Source of the DNA: Harmonia axyridis
Lineage: Eukaryota > Arthropoda > Insecta > Coleoptera > Coccinellidae
Direction of reading: 5' to 3'
DNA: 64,000 bases
Assembly (NCBI RefSeq): GCF_914767665.1
Contig: NC_059504.1
Span: 29,996,501 to 30,060,500, forward strand
The notes under the pieces: model-generated
What the model saw: the letters and a program-made list of their open reading frames with translations, nothing else
What the model was told of the DNA's origin: nothing
Database searches by the model: none
Made by a program: the position numbers and the translations under genes
In this document: in pieces, positions 12,816 to 25,720 of the stretch
Numbering within the stretch: the first letter of the stretch is position 1
Layout of the letters: the number at the start of each line of letters is the position of its first letter

Positions 12816-15800
12816 TTCATTTAGAGAAAAACACTAGTTACAACAGATTATACATCCTAGTGACTTTTGTAATGTATCTTGGCAGTTGGTGTGACTATTA
12901 CGAAAATTAATAGATTACGGAATTTGCATTTGAATCGTATTTTTCGAATTTTGAAATAATTTATAATTACGCATTAAATTCGTGAATTATGTCTGTCGAA
13001 ATCGATCTAACCAGAATTGAGAGAAATTACGAATAATGTTGGAAATTACTTTAATATATCCCAATTATATTATATTGACAATTGACGTGGGTTCAAATTT
13101 GATAGGATCGGAAGTTAGTGTAGACAACCACAAAACGAAAAATATAAGTGGAACAATGCTGTAATGAGTTCATTACAGCACTATTTTTAGTACTGCAATG
13201 AAATCATTACGATACTGAAATAGGGAAATATTTTTCCATAATTTGGACTAGTAACTTTTCCTTCGGAGACAATCAAAAATATCTGATCCAAGCAGTGATC
13301 TTTAGTCACCAAATGAGATATACGGTCAACAATGTAACACACAGTGCGACAAACGTGTTGTTTGTTATTCCGACAGGCTAGATAGAGAATTTTGCTGACC
13401 TGTTTCCTGCGTGTTGAGTTTCTTCAGGACCTAAGGAGGAATCAACCTCATTGAAGAATGGAAACCTTGCTGATTGGACACTATGGTGTCGCGTTACTCT
13501 GTGTTCTGGGTATGATCCGATAACGTACAATAGTCTACATAGCTCATATTATATTACTTTGATTGTAAGTCGAACAAGATCTTCATTCTTCCGATGATTA
13601 CTTTGTTGTTTTAATTATAGAATGGCGATTGATAGGAATAATTGTTTGCTGATAAGGTGTCGAAGCCAAGTGTATTTTATACGGGGGTTAGTTGACAAGT
13701 TATCGCCCGTATAAAACGGACACTATGACCTAAATTTCCTTTCCGATATATGGAGTTTGCAGTAGGCATAATATTCTACTGAAGTTGTGTTAACAACACT
13801 CTAATCCTCATAATTTTTTAATAGTTCAACGAAAGATTGAAAGACCTTCAGAAAAAAGAAGTTACTAATCAAAATTAAAGCAATATCTAACGAAAGATCC
13901 CAAACGTAAATTGTTTTCGTAACTGAAGTATTACAATAAAATGTTTTTGGGCAAAATGAAACGTATCCACTGAAAGATTCCAGAACCAGTTTCAAAATAG
14001 AAATGATGTCTCCTTCGAAAATAAAACGTCTTCCATAAAACATTTTTGAGGATGAAAAAAGCTTAGAAGTGTCCTTCATCATAAAGTCCGAATAGTGGCC
14101 CTTTATGACAAGAAAAATTATCCTTTCTGTTCGCGCATGTTTTATGAAAAATTATCATATTTGACATTTTACATAGAATATTATACTAATTGTTTTTGTT
14201 TTTGTCACCCAAATTTCAATTTCTTTGAAATATTAACAAATGCAAGCAAGAACTCATAAGTTCTCACAATTGCCAACCCTAGGAAACTTGGATGTTAGGA
14301 ATTAAAGGAAGCTTTCTAGAAAAGACGATCGGATTTTGTTTATGGAACCGGAGCCAATTTCAAGCTCACTTTAATGGCGACTTTAGTGTGAAAACGAAAG
14401 TTTAAGAAGAGACGTATTGAGTAACGTCAATAGTGGTAGGGTTAAACTTAAGATGAGAATATCGTATTCGAAACGTTCGTGAATTAGAGTAAACTTCAGG
14501 TTTCACTTTCCGAAAATTTTAAACACATATTTGGTATTCTCAAAAAGGTACCATCAATGGACCATTTGAAATGTGTGTTCACATCTACTGAAGTTGACGT
14601 CGTCACATTCTCACCTATGCTAATCTGATATTTTGTTTCAAGTGTGTTTTCTAATTTTCACAATGAATCAAAATGAAATTTTGTCGATGAGCATAAAATT
14701 TGCCTGAAATTACATATTTGAGGAATAAAAAGGTGAGATTTTCGATGTACCAACTTACGTATAAGCGAATTTAAACATCATGCAAAAATTCCAACTGATT
14801 CCATCATCAGAATCAAAGACAATTCAAGAGGAATATCGGAGAATAAATAACCAATATTTTCGTGATAACAGATCCGATCGAGTTTACATTTTGCGTGTAG
14901 TTCTCCATGAAAAATTTCATATTAAGTGCTAATACCACAACTAGTGAAAATTCAAGCAAGATCGAAAGAAAATACCCAACATTTCAGTAACATCACACCC
15001 GCCTATGAAATCGTTTATGTCAAATTTTAAGGAAATGGTATCATCTGAACACATCAACTAGCTAAAATAATCGTTAATAATGACATCATAATAAATCACA
15101 TCTTATAGAGGTAAATAGAGTTCTATGGTCTATATGAACGCATGAATAAATGAGCGCTCGAAAGATCTTAAATGTGACTGAGCATGAACAATTGCGCCCC
15201 ACTCCACTGCTTTCTTGAAATTTTGAGTTGAGTCAAAACCTATTTCAAATGTTTTCACTTTAATATATATCCATTACATGAAAAAAGCGAACAATTTTCC
15301 CAAAACATATTGATTTATTCCAAATCGAAACCATCGAAACGGCTCTCCGGTTAAGAGGATTTGTTTATTGTTTCCTTGCCTTTCGCAAACACAATTCTCA
15401 TAATAACTGAAATCGTAAATACATCGATTTTGCAACAGTCTTCAACAGGTTAACAGCCTGTGATATTCGAGATCCCAAGCGGGCATCGAAATCATGTCAG
15501 GTGAAGCGAAATTTGCTAACGTATGTTTGGGTAACATTACAATTCGATCAGGTTATTGACCAAATATTGTTTCCTATATTTATTTTATTTTATATTTTCT
15601 TTGTAAACATCTTGTTGTTTCACGTCGAGAAAGAGGACACTCGGTATTGGGTTTCATCTAGTTTTATCTTCATCTGTAGACAATAAATATATTTGAAAGA
15701 GTTGGATTGAAATGATCATAGTTGACGTTTGAAATATGTAAAATCACAAAATCAACGCGAGCCGTTCAGAGAATCTCTAAGAAACTCGGAGAAATTATTA

Positions 15801-16016
15801 AACACCTAAAAAGCAAATCAACTTCGGTTATTTATGATTTGATTCTGCCAATTCATAAGACAGATCATATCGATAATTTCTATAATTTCAGACCATTTTC
15901 ACCTTCTCCAAACGGTTGGATAAGATTTCTGGACAGCAGTCTCACCCCTATCATCGCATGACTTAAGCGATATTATATTAACCCTGAATGCCTTAAGGCT
16001 TATTGGTAGGTATGCG
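12816..16016. other. No gene seen; AT-rich with small hairpins
   Basis: No supported gene. A hairpin with 11-bp arms (TGCTGTAATGA, loop GT) lies at 13,157-13,180, and a larger inverted repeat is listed separately. Open frames up to 93 codons (13,801-14,082) have AT-driven composition and no recognisable domain. Confidence 0.5.
13669..13724. repeat. Inverted repeat with about 17-nt arms
   Basis: AGTGTATTTTATACGGG at 13,669 pairs with CCCGTATAAAACGGACACT at 13,706-13,724, apart from a small bulge, around a spacer of about 20 nt. No element ends or gene context explain it. Confidence 0.6.
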
Positions 16017-16412
16017 AACTATTGGCTGTTGACCTCAGTAAAGCATTTGATTTTGATACAGGATATATTATCTTCTCGCTAAGCTTCAGCATTATGGTGT
16101 GAGGGGTGTTTATTTGACGTTGTTTAGTTCTACCTAATGATGGACAGGATACATGTGGTATAAATAAAAGGGTAGGTATCATATCTCGGGCGAAGAAGTG
16201 TAATCTGGGAGTTGCGCAGGGTTTAATCCTGGGTGCTCTTTTATTTTTCATACGCCTGAATGGCTTACCGAAAAGCATCCCTGATCAGGGACGGCGCGAG
16301 CAATTTTGGAGCCTGAAGCAAAGAATTTTTTGGCGCTCCTGCTGAAAAAGTAACAATAACAACATTTACTCTGATGATGCCAAGTTTTATAATTATCTGG
16401 GAGCATTCATGG
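16017..16412 (+). pseudogene. LINE reverse transcriptase relic
   Basis: Short blocks in different frames read ELLAVDLSKAFD (palm motif A), then LGVAQGLILGALLFFIRLNG (decayed GVPQGSILGPLLF...ND block), and after a gap YSDDAKFYNYLG (decayed YADD motif). Between the last two blocks, 16,284-16,365 is foreign sequence. Only the RT core of a jockey/CR1-type element remains, with many frame breaks. Confidence 0.7.
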
Positions 16413-18243
16413 ATTAGTGTTCAAAGTGGGATAGGCAAATGGAGAGCCAAGCAGAGAAATCTTAATCTTCATTTTGAATATTCTATAATCTGAGGAATAT
16501 TTTACATAAAACTGACCACTTACGTGTATATGAGACCAATCTCACAATTCATTTTCCTAGACCCTAGGCCAGTTACATCATTGTTTAGAAGCTAAATTTG
16601 TCTCTTAGTTGCCTTATAGTTTCAAAATAAATTTCAACCATGAAAAAATTATGCAATTATTAATGATGGATGATGCTTTTCTGTCGATACTCATCGGTTG
16701 GGGTGGATGTGATCTTTGGTACTGGTGAGATTTGGTTTTGAATTCAAACGAACAGGATTTGTTGTCCCAATATCATGTGATAAAATTCATTGAAGAAAGA
16801 GGAATCATTTGATATCAAAGGTGTTTATATTAAAGTGATACTTATGAAAAGTAGGTACCTCCGAAATTTAACTGTTTTTGAGATGCGTTTGACAATGAAT
16901 AAATTATTATTTTACAATTTAAAATAAGAGTGTCTTATATCGAGAGCAACTATAGATGAGAAATCTCTTGTGAATCTTGATAGTTTCGAATATATTTCTT
17001 TTCATTAGAGTACCTAATGATTGTATTTGCAATTAAGGCACTTTATTTAGAAAGTCATGGCTAGGTATATTAGTAACCTTGTTAGTAGGTTAATCATTAT
17101 TACATTTCATAAACTACATATTGTGTGATGCTGTAATTATTTCGGTCCCTCATAACTTCTTTAATATTCAGATGATATACAAAGTTTATTCATTTTTTCA
17201 TTCCCTGTTCTTTTTCAATAAATCAATATAACATGTTAGGATTTTTAATTTTCACAGCCTATATCACTCAACAAAAATGTCAAGTCACAGCTGTTTATAG
17301 CTTACATATCAAGAATTACAGTAATATTTCCAATCTTCGATACATTATTTTGAATCTAATTAGATTTTTGTGCGTTTTACTAAATGAAAATAACAAAACA
17401 AATACGTAATACACTGTGGATAATTCATCGATGTTTCTAAGTATTTGTTTGGTATCCTAACAATAACATAATAAATTTCTAGATTCACCCTCTGTGATTT
17501 AACGAACCTAATTCTCATCTTGTCACTACCCTCCCTCTCCTTGTTGACATATATCCAGAAGTTACGTCACTAATTACTGCACTGTCGAGATCTTCCTTTC
17601 TCCTTCATTCCCTTAAGAAGGAGATATATTTTCCTAGGATTGTGATCTTTCGGGGTTAGAACGACTTTTAGTGAATTGATCTACGGCAATTGATCTACGA
17701 AATGAGTAACATCGAATGATGATCCGATTTTGGATTTTCAATAATATACCTGTGGACTTGTTCGAGGAAAAAATCCACTTGGACTTCTCACAGTGTAAAA
17801 TACAAAATCGAATGAAAATCTTTTCTTTTCTCGGAAACTAGATGAGCTATTGACTTGAAATCTGAAATAAAAATCGTCTGCTTTAGCGCATTGATTTTTC
17901 TGTCTTGAGAACACAACGCATCTGTTCTGAAAGCAAAAAATAATTTAAAAAAAAATTGATGAAATTTATTTAGAATTCCAAAAAAAAACCCAGGATTGAG
18001 TTACGAAATTTTCACAGTTTACAATTATGGATGTATACATAGTTACACTGTGTCCATTTGTGAGGGTACCTTCTTCAATATCTAGCTCCAGTTGCAAAAT
18101 CAGAAAAAATGAAAAAAAAAGGTAAACTTAGGACCATAGGGGGACATTTTATACGGTTGGCTCCAATTCCAAAAGATTAATAGTAGAACTTCCGCGTGCT
18201 TTCAATGAGACCATCTTAAAAAAATGTAGACCTCTCACACAGA
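16413..18243. other. No gene seen; AT-rich
   Basis: No supported gene, RNA gene or complete repeat. Homopolymer and AT tracts dominate. Confidence 0.5.
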
Positions 18244-18965
18244 TAGAAATCAATAGAATGCATGAAATATTGTCTGATATGAACTGGGATTTTATCGATT
18301 TTGTAGATGACCCAAATCAATGTTTTCACATGTTTCATCAGCTCTTCATAAATGTCTTTAATTTCTCTTTTCCTGAGAGGTTGATCAGAACTGGTGAAAA
18401 TAATAAGCTGGGCATTAATTGGTTCACGGAGGGTTTGAAAAATATGATAAATCACTTGCATTTTCTTGATGAACTGTATCGCAGTTTCAAAGAATTAGAA
18501 ATAAAGAATTTAAGAAATCGATTCAGGAAAAAATTATGATTCTTAAGCATCTGCTAAAAAATTGGCCACGAAAAATTTTTTGGAAAATTCTTAAAATAAA
18601 GTTTGAGCAGGTTAGACAATTATTAATGAGTATAGAAATTATAAAGTACCTACAACATCATCCATTCTACCTGAAGAATTCAATACCTATTTTTCTAACG
18701 TGGCACTCAACACAGTGAAAGATATTCTGAGCTCTATGTTAATTTTGAACACAAAAAATTGAGTACTACATTTAATTTTGGGGAAGTATCTTAAAGTGAT
18801 GTTAGAAATATAATCAACTCTTCGAAGGAATTCTATATCAAAAGATACACACACAGCCTCGAGATGTAGAAGAATTGAAAGTAAGAATACACACAGCAAG
18901 TTGGAGTTTTCCAAAACGTAAGGTAAGAGCCTAATTTGATTTCTGTCTACACAATAATGGAACAC
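18244..18965 (+). pseudogene. LINE pol relic between endonuclease and RT
   Basis: The frame at 18,258-18,539 resembles the linker between endonuclease and RT in L2/jockey-type elements: a WDFIDFVDDPNQCFHMFHQL segment, FPERLIR, then INWFTEGLKNMINHLHFLDE, the WFT-G-L block that precedes the RT. The sequence decays after about 18,720 and no RT motif follows. This is a short, old fragment identified by motif spacing. Confidence 0.5.
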
Positions 18966-19598
18966 ATTTTAAAAATCATTCATAATAAACAATTTTTCAT
19001 TATTTTCATTTTTCATTTTAACTAATGGTACCGAAATTATTCTAGCCTTTTTTTTTTCGGAAGTACTAAAAAGGCCAAGTGTATTGACAAGGCAATCGAA
19101 TTACCTTCAAAACAAGGTGTATTTCTCAATCCCCCTTCTCATTTAAAATTTTAGAGGTTTCTGTTAACACGCTCACAGGATTCAAGACTTTAAAGTTTAA
19201 AGATGAAATTCTTGAACTTATCGAAGACCTATACCCGTCAATGTGCGAATTCGTCTGGTATTCATGAAAATGATATGGTGCTGCAACCGTAGCCGTGGGG
19301 GTCATTTGGCTAGTGTCGTTTCCCACCGCTAATGACATACCTTCTTCTTCACAATGAAATACATATTTATTGTCCCTCTTGAAATATACAATTTCTTTTT
19401 TAGTATTAAAATGGAACTTTTCATTGGAAAATCCTTCGTCATAGAGCTTCGATAGTTGGATGGAACTTGATATTTATTATATTTATTCACTATGAATTTC
19501 TTTATTCAACAAAGTTTTTATCTACTGTATCACTCTAATTATAAGGGTAGCTATCTGTTGTACAGGGTGTCCCAAATTCGATTCTCTCGAGAACTATA
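18966..19598. other. No gene seen; ends with a TACAGGGTGTCCC end
   Basis: No supported gene. TACAGGGTGTCCCAAATTCG at 19,561-19,580 is the start of a TACAGGGTGT-type element, just left of the Harbinger copy. Confidence 0.5.
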
Positions 19599-20513
19599 AG
19601 GGCCAGTTGTACATTTCAAGTTCACCAACAGTTCAATTTTGACTGCGGTTCAATGACAAAATTCAGTTGTACCAACCTCGTTCACTATTCATCGACAGTT
19701 CATAACCAAGATCAGTTGAACGCTGATACCTTGTCGGTTCAAAGCTTGATCCACAGATTACGGATAATATTTTATCCGTAATATGTTGCTTGATCCTTCA
19801 TTTTATTGACATTTATATATTTTTTGTGACAACGATGGCTTTCTCAGGTCCACCTCCTGTACCCGTGATATATTTTTTGTGGTCTGCAAACTTTTTCTTT
19901 GTTTTTTTTTATATTCTCATATTTGTTTCACAGAGTTTTAACATCCCTGTGATATTCTGCACATATACCATTATAATCTTTCTCTAGGTTAATCCAAGCA
20001 TCGACTTTTATTTCGTTAGTGTTTGTATCTGTTTTCTTAGTTTCGATTTACTCCTTATATATCTTCACCAAACTTAAAAACACATTTTCTTCTCTTGCAG
20101 TGAAATTTGTGGTTCCTTCAACTTTTTCAGAATCACCCATGTTCATAACAACGTTTATATTATACTCACCTAACCAAGTTTTATATGACAAGAAAAGAAG
20201 TTATTTAATAGAATCACAGAACCGCCACCAATAAGTCCATAGAGGCCATAATTCAATGAAATACATACCTAGGTTGAGCCCAAAAACCCCGATAAAGGAG
20301 ACATAGATAGAAGAAGAAGAAGAAATACATGCCTAGAGAAACATGTTCTCTATTCACACTACTACCAACATTAGCAAAAAATCATATAATCGCCGTTCAG
20401 TTGAACCACAGTCAATATGAGTTGGAACAACGATCATTCTTTTGAACTGAGATCACCAATAACTAACAGTTCTGTTGATCTACTGATGAACGTTGTTTTG
20501 TACAACTCGACCT
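19599..20513 (-). mobile_element. Non-autonomous Harbinger derivative, 915 bp
   Basis: It starts AGGGCCAGTTGTACA and ends TGTACAACTCGACCT, imperfect inverted termini, with ATA on both sides (19,596-19,598 and 20,514-20,516), a plausible 3-bp Harbinger duplication. On the minus strand, 20,157 down to about 19,826 carries the start of the same Myb-like gene found at 20,832 on the plus strand, including the same premature stops. The rest of the parent element, including the transposase, is absent. Confidence 0.75.
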
Positions 20514-21150
20514 ATAAGTTTGGTGATCTCAGTTCAAAAGAACGGCGTTGTTCCAACTCATATTGACTGTGGTTCAACTGAACGGCGATTATATGATTTT
20601 TTGCTAATGTTGGTAGTAGTGTGAATAGAGAACATGTTTCTCTAGGTATGCATTTCTTCTTCTTCTTCTATCTATGTCCCCTTTATCGGGGTTTTTGGGC
20701 TCAACCTAGGCATGTATTTCATTGAATTATGGCCTCTATGGACTTATTGGTGGCGGTTCTGTGATTCTATAAAATAACTTATTTGCTTGTCATATAAAAC
20801 TTGGTTAGGTGAGTATAATATAAACGTTGTTATGAACATGGGTGATTCTAAAAAAGTTGAAGGAACCACAAATTTCACTGCAAGAGAAGAAAATGTGTTT
20901 TTAAGTTTGGTGAAGATATATAAGGAGTAAATCGAAACTAAGAAAACAGATACAAACACTAACGAAATAAAAGTCGATGCTTGGATTAACCTAGAGAAAG
21001 ATTATAATGGTATATGTGCAGAATATCACAGGGATGTTAAAACTCTGTGAAACAAATATGAGAATATAAAAAAAAACAAAGAAAAAGTTTGCAGACCACA
21101 AAAAATATATCACGGGTACAGGAGGTGGACCTGAGAAAGCCATCGTTGTC
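19826..21150. repeat. Large inverted repeat of Harbinger 5' DNA
   Basis: About 633 bp at 19,826-20,458 and about 630 bp at 20,520-21,150 are near-identical inverted copies around a loop of about 61 bp. The loop contains the only preserved 5' terminus; the right copy lacks about its first 60 bp. Both arms carry the same TAA and TGA interruptions of the Myb frame and the same 9-A run. Confidence 0.85.
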
Positions 21151-21892
21151 ACAACTATAGACAATGATATGTATGAGATTATAGGGACAGAATTAACAGG
21201 TCGTCCTTCAGAATTTGATGATGATACAGTAGCAGGTACTTATATTTTATATAATTTTTTTTTTCTTTCGTTGAAGGCATCGACTGCTATGGTCATTAGC
21301 CCATTTCATATTAATTATTTTATTTTGTATAATTATTGGTATGTTTCTAGAAACCATTCAGATCAATACATCTGATTCAGGCCTTTTTGATATCACAAAT
21401 ATGGACATCGTTTGTGACGTGCCCAGTGAAGAGAAAGATGAGTTGCAAAATGCCACGCCAACGAGTAGCAAGGGTCAACACAAAGAAGAAACTTGGGCTA
21501 AATACACACCAGACATGTTACAAGCTCCCAAAAATAAATCTTCAAGTATAGAAAATAAAGAAAATGTAGAACGTCCTAAGAGAGCAGTTGGTAGGAGTTC
21601 CTTAGGTTTTAGGCTAGAAGAATGGATCTCTTCCAAAATTGAGTTAGCTGAAATGCAGCAAAAGTGTTTCCTAGAGGAACATAATTTAAAACTAACTCAT
21701 ATGAAGGAACAGCATCAACATCATTTACAGCTTCAAGACAAAAATGCCGAAGAACGAAGCTACTATTTAAAAAAGGAACATGAAATGAAAATGGAGTTAC
21801 TAGAGCTTGAAAAACAAATATTATTAAAAAATAACAAGAAGCGATTTCACTGCGAGCTTGTTAAATGTTGTATATATTTATTTTTTTCATAA
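20832..21892 (+). pseudogene. Harbinger Myb/SANT-like DNA-binding protein
   Basis: PIF/Harbinger elements encode a Myb-like protein that helps the transposase bind element ends. The frame starts at 20,832, gives FTAREENVFLSLVKIYKE, is stopped by TAA at 20,928 and TGA at 21,048, and shifts frame in an A-run near 21,070. It then reads KFADHKKYITGTGGGPEKAI, the usual segment just after the trihelix. An intron of 115 bp (GT at 21,236, AG at 21,349-21,350) joins FDDDTVA to ETIQINTSDSG in frame. The C-terminus is open to 21,890, ending in a long coiled coil (ELAEMQQKCFLEEHNLKLTH, then EMKMELLELEKQILLK). It converges on the transposase gene. Confidence 0.8.
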
Positions 21893-22263
21893 AATGTTGT
21901 GTAATGTTTTAATGAATTCACCTGTAAATTAAACACTTATATCACTTATTATTAAGAAGTTACTTATAAATTCAATACCTACCTCTGAACTGATAAAAAT
22001 TACTCTTTTCCGTTGAATAAATGAAAATGAAAAGCATTAAGTATTTTTATTTTAATGCTTATGGTAAATTTATGTTTGAAACTGCGATTAACGATAAGAG
22101 CAGAGATGAAAGTGAAGAAAAGAAAAAACAATTACACTTTTCAAAATAGCTAAGTATATTTTGTCAACATTTAACTGGTTTCTGATGTAGGTTTCAACAA
22201 ACTTGGTAGAATTATATAAACTACATTAACATGTCATTCAATGGTAGTAAATATTAAAAAAAA

Positions 22264-23014
22264 TTATAATAAATTTGCAAAATACTGTGTTATTAGAGCA
22301 TGCCAAATATTATCATTTAAACCATGATTATTGTTTCTATTGATTACACCGTTATTCACATTGTTTGTGAATATTATAGCAGCTTCTATTTTGTCATTAT
22401 TTGATATAGGATCTCCATCATTCATTTGAATAGCAATATTGTGTAATACTGCACAAGCTACAATAACAGCTTCAACTTTTTCAATATTGAGGCGAATTCC
22501 AAGAGCCAAAATTGGGAAACGTCTTTTCCATATTCCAAATAACCTTTCTATTGGATTTCGAGTTCTAATTTGAGCTTCATTGAACAGATTTTCAGCTGAT
22601 GTCTGTGGATTTGACAGCGAGGTTATTAAATATGACTTTATTGCATAGTCACTATAGCCAACCAGAAGGTTATCTTCAAATTGTCCATCTTCAAAATCTG
22701 ATCTCAGTCTAGAATTTCTGAATATGTTGGAATCGTGTGAGGATCCTGGCCATCTAGTAACAATATTTCTTATTGAACATTTTGAGTCGCCTACAACTTG
22801 TACATTCAAAGAAAATAAGCCTTTCCTATTTCTATAAGTTTCTGCATAAGGCCCACCAGGACTTTGCAATTTTATGTGTGTGCAATCTATGGCCCCAATG
22901 CACTTTGGAAATCTTGCAATATCGCAAAAACCTTGTCTTGTCGCAATCAGGTCTTCATCATTGGGCATTTTTATAAAATTACGCTTTAAGCAAGCTATAG
23001 CTCTGGTAACTTTG
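22264..23014 (-). pseudogene. PIF/Harbinger DDE transposase, 5'-truncated
   Basis: This is a DDE nuclease of the Harbinger/HARBI1 family. Visible blocks are YKVTRAIACLKRNF (end of the N-terminal helices), CIGAIDCTHIKLQSPGG with the first Asp (residue 48), YRNRKGLFSLNVQVVGD, RWPGSSHDSNIF, and NPIERLFGIWKRRFPIL with the catalytic Glu (residue 161). The expected GDSGY-type motif carrying the second Asp reads GYSDY (residues 124-128), so a key residue appears lost. The first three codons of the open frame (MPT) belong to the element inserted at 23,015, so the start and N-terminal domain are missing. It converges on the Myb gene, as in intact Harbinger elements. Confidence 0.85.
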
Positions 23015-24310
23015 TACAGGGTGGGCAAATAAGCGAGGTAAGCGGCTATATCTCAGGATCCCCTCATCGTAGAGACTTGCGGTAAAAAATTTACCACTAA
23101 AGCATACAAGAGAACACACTGGAAATTGTTTTGAAGTTCATACCTCTACCGCTAGGGGGCGTAATAGCTACCGTCGAGTAGAAAAATGAATTTTACTCGA
23201 AAATGTTTGATATGAAGTTGAAGAAAAAATATTATCACTGTAATCCTTGGAAAATTCTCTATCTTTTTGAATTATCACTTTCGATTTTACGACATCAAAT
23301 AAGGGTAGGTGAAAGGGAGAAATCTGACTGATTGAAACGCCTGTAACTTCAGTTTGGCTCAACATTTTTGAGCAAATTAGATCTCGTCTGAAAGATAATA
23401 TCTTGTTGATTGAGGACAAAATATAGTCATGATAAATTTGTTTTTGCTGCTTTCGATAGGGGGCGCTAAGTAAGAATTGTTTTGTTCATTTTACTGCGAA
23501 ATTTCGAATGTAATGATAGGATTTTTTTAACAGAAACAGAAATTCCATCAAATTTGCATGAAAACACCTGAAGGTCGCAATCGCAAAGCGATAATTTCAA
23601 GCGTTCTGAAGTTATGGCCGAAAGAAGATATTCTTCAACTGATGCACTGAAAAACTAACAATCTTTTCGTTATTTCCGAATCTATTTTTAGATGAAAAAT
23701 TTATAAAATATACCTAGATTCAAATTTTGTAGAAATTAGTAAAAAGCATAGCAATAATCAGATTGATGGAAGGACACTACTCTTGTTATAGGAAGCTCAA
23801 TTTTTCTGTGTTCATCAATAGTTGAAACCATAGAAATATTGAGACTCTCAGTTAAAAAACTGTGCCAACTTGACCATTTTATATTATTTATATCCATACA
23901 AACCATACGCTGTCATATATTTTTGAAATCAGGAAAAATTAAGCTTTCAAAAAATGGCACAGAAATCTAGTGTTCCCATTAGAAAAAACATAACTTCGGG
24001 ACATAGCTTCGTGATTAAAAACCATTTTGGAAAGACGAGCACGCCACTAGATTCTACGTAAAAAAATTCCTGTATAATGTTTTAATTTCAGAGCTCTATC
24101 ATCAGTATTAGCGGAGATATCAATGTTTTTCGATATCGCCATTTTTCCAATTTTCGATTATAACTCGAAAACAAAAGAAGGTGTCCAAAAATGAATACTA
24201 CCCTTGTTAGTTTCTCAGAAAAAGAGACCGAGAAGTGGGTTTCAAATTTTGTCTATCTCTTCTCGTTTAAGAGTTGTAGTGCTGAAACATCGAAATTTGC
24301 CCACCCTGTA
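23015..24310. mobile_element. Short-TIR element, 1.3 kb, in the Harbinger transposase
   Basis: It starts TACAGGGTGGGCAAAT and ends ATTTGCCCACCCTGTA, perfect 16-bp inverted repeats that include TA. Unlike the foldbacks here, sequence inside the short TIRs is not mirrored. No transposase frame is recognisable, so it is probably mobilised in trans by a Tc1/mariner-like enzyme. It disrupts the N-terminal part of the Harbinger transposase. Confidence 0.85.
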
Positions 24311-25126
24311 CATTCTAAAGAATAAAGTCGAGATACCTTTTTTTCGTGAAACCCTGTTCATTTCATAAATGAAATAATTTTCTCAAAAGAAATTCAGTGG
24401 CGTAGATTCTCAATAGGAAAAGCTTCATCGCACCCATATATCTACGCCACTGGATAATTTTGGCAGGAGACACTTTTCTAATTCAAAATATTATATCATT
24501 TAGACTGCAATACCTAAAAAATGAATGTAATAATACTAGAGTTATAAATGAAAAATTTATTCGTTTTCAAATTTTAACACCCTGTATTTTGAAAACGAAG
24601 CATGTGAGGATATATGTTTATATGAATTTTTGTTAAGAAAAAAGTTGTTCTACGCGACGCTTAAGTTATTGGACGGAAATATGTACCACCTTGTGATATG
24701 CAATACAGCGCACTTAAAACTTGCGAGGTGTGGTGGAATATTTACCTCATTCCAGTCCACTATCACTTGAAATTTACATTAATGGTTAAAGTAACGGAAT
24801 TAGAATCCGAAATTGTTGTTTATGCCTGAAAGATTTAACCACCGAGATGACAAAGCGCATCCACCATACTGATGCCGAAAGGTAAGTTAGCTCATTGTGA
24901 ATACAGGTTCACATGTATGAAATGTTAACGATGGAAGAGCTGAAATCGAAAAAAGGCAGTTAGCAAAAAAATAATGTTGATAGAGTCATCAAATTGGGCT
25001 TTAGGCATTTGTTCCGGAGTGAATGGAGAAAATTGAAAAATATGCTAAAGGGTTTTCATTTTGAACAGCCCGCTATCTGACCAGCAGTCATTTTTGAAAC
25101 TGTTATCTTTTTGAAATTCAACAAGA
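24311..25126. other. No gene seen; AT-rich
   Basis: No supported gene. A stray element end (AACACCCTGTATTTTG) lies near 24,580. I looked here for the missing transposase N-terminus and the second Harbinger terminus and found neither. Confidence 0.5.
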
Positions 25127-25720
25127 TCCTACAATATCATAGTTAAGAACATTCCCGAAGGCAATGATGCTGATGAAGTCGAGGTGGTTAAAGGAATCTT
25201 GAATGCTATCGATAATTCCGCATGTGATACTGTTGTTTCAGTTACCAGAATCGTTAGAGCTAGTAATGACCGTCGACCAGTTAAGATCTGTTTCAGCAAT
25301 TTTCACACACCCCTCAAAGTGCTGAGAAATAGAAGATTGATTTTAGGTAATCCTGCCCTGAAAAATTACAATATTTCTGATGATAAATCACGCGAGCAAG
25401 TTGAAAAACTCAACCGAACTCGGGAAGAACTCAAAAAGCGGTTGGCTAAAGGTGAAAAAAATATCACGATTAAATATATAAAAGGCGAGCTCCATCGTTT
25501 CCTCTCTTGGTGTTTCTTCATCGGGGAGCTCGTAGCTCACTTCGAGGAATGGACTATCTTGTACACGAACCTGGCTTCTCTTTCTGCGAAGAAAAATCCA
25601 ATGCAAGAAATAATATAGTTATCGCTGATGATTTCAACATGAGTGGAGTCCAGTAACCCCTTACAAGAGCTCCGTTGTCACTCAATCCCTAGATTTCATC
25701 ATAATGAGAATTAATTTTTG
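25127..25720 (+). pseudogene. LINE ORF1 (RRM-like) remnant with endonuclease scrap
   Basis: From about 25,127 the frame reads YNIIVKNIPEGNDADE, a β-α unit like the RRM core of LINE ORF1 proteins. It continues through RRPVKICFSNFHTPLKVLRN, then REELKKRLAKGEKNITIKYI, a block typical of ORF1 C-termini in insect jockey/CR1-type elements. Past about 25,500 the sequence is scrambled; IVIADDFNMSGV near 25,621 is a decayed GDFN endonuclease motif. ORF1 and endonuclease scraps lie directly together, so the middle of the element has been deleted. Confidence 0.6.

Noticed and set aside
13801..14082. 93-codon minus-strand frame
   Set aside because: Phe/Ser/Leu-rich, no domain, no context; typical chance frame in AT-rich DNA.
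16000..16278. 92-codon minus-strand frame
   Set aside because: Antisense to the RT relic at 16,017-16,412.
19126..19338. 70-codon minus-strand frame with balanced composition
   Set aside because: No recognisable motif, splice context or neighbour supports it.
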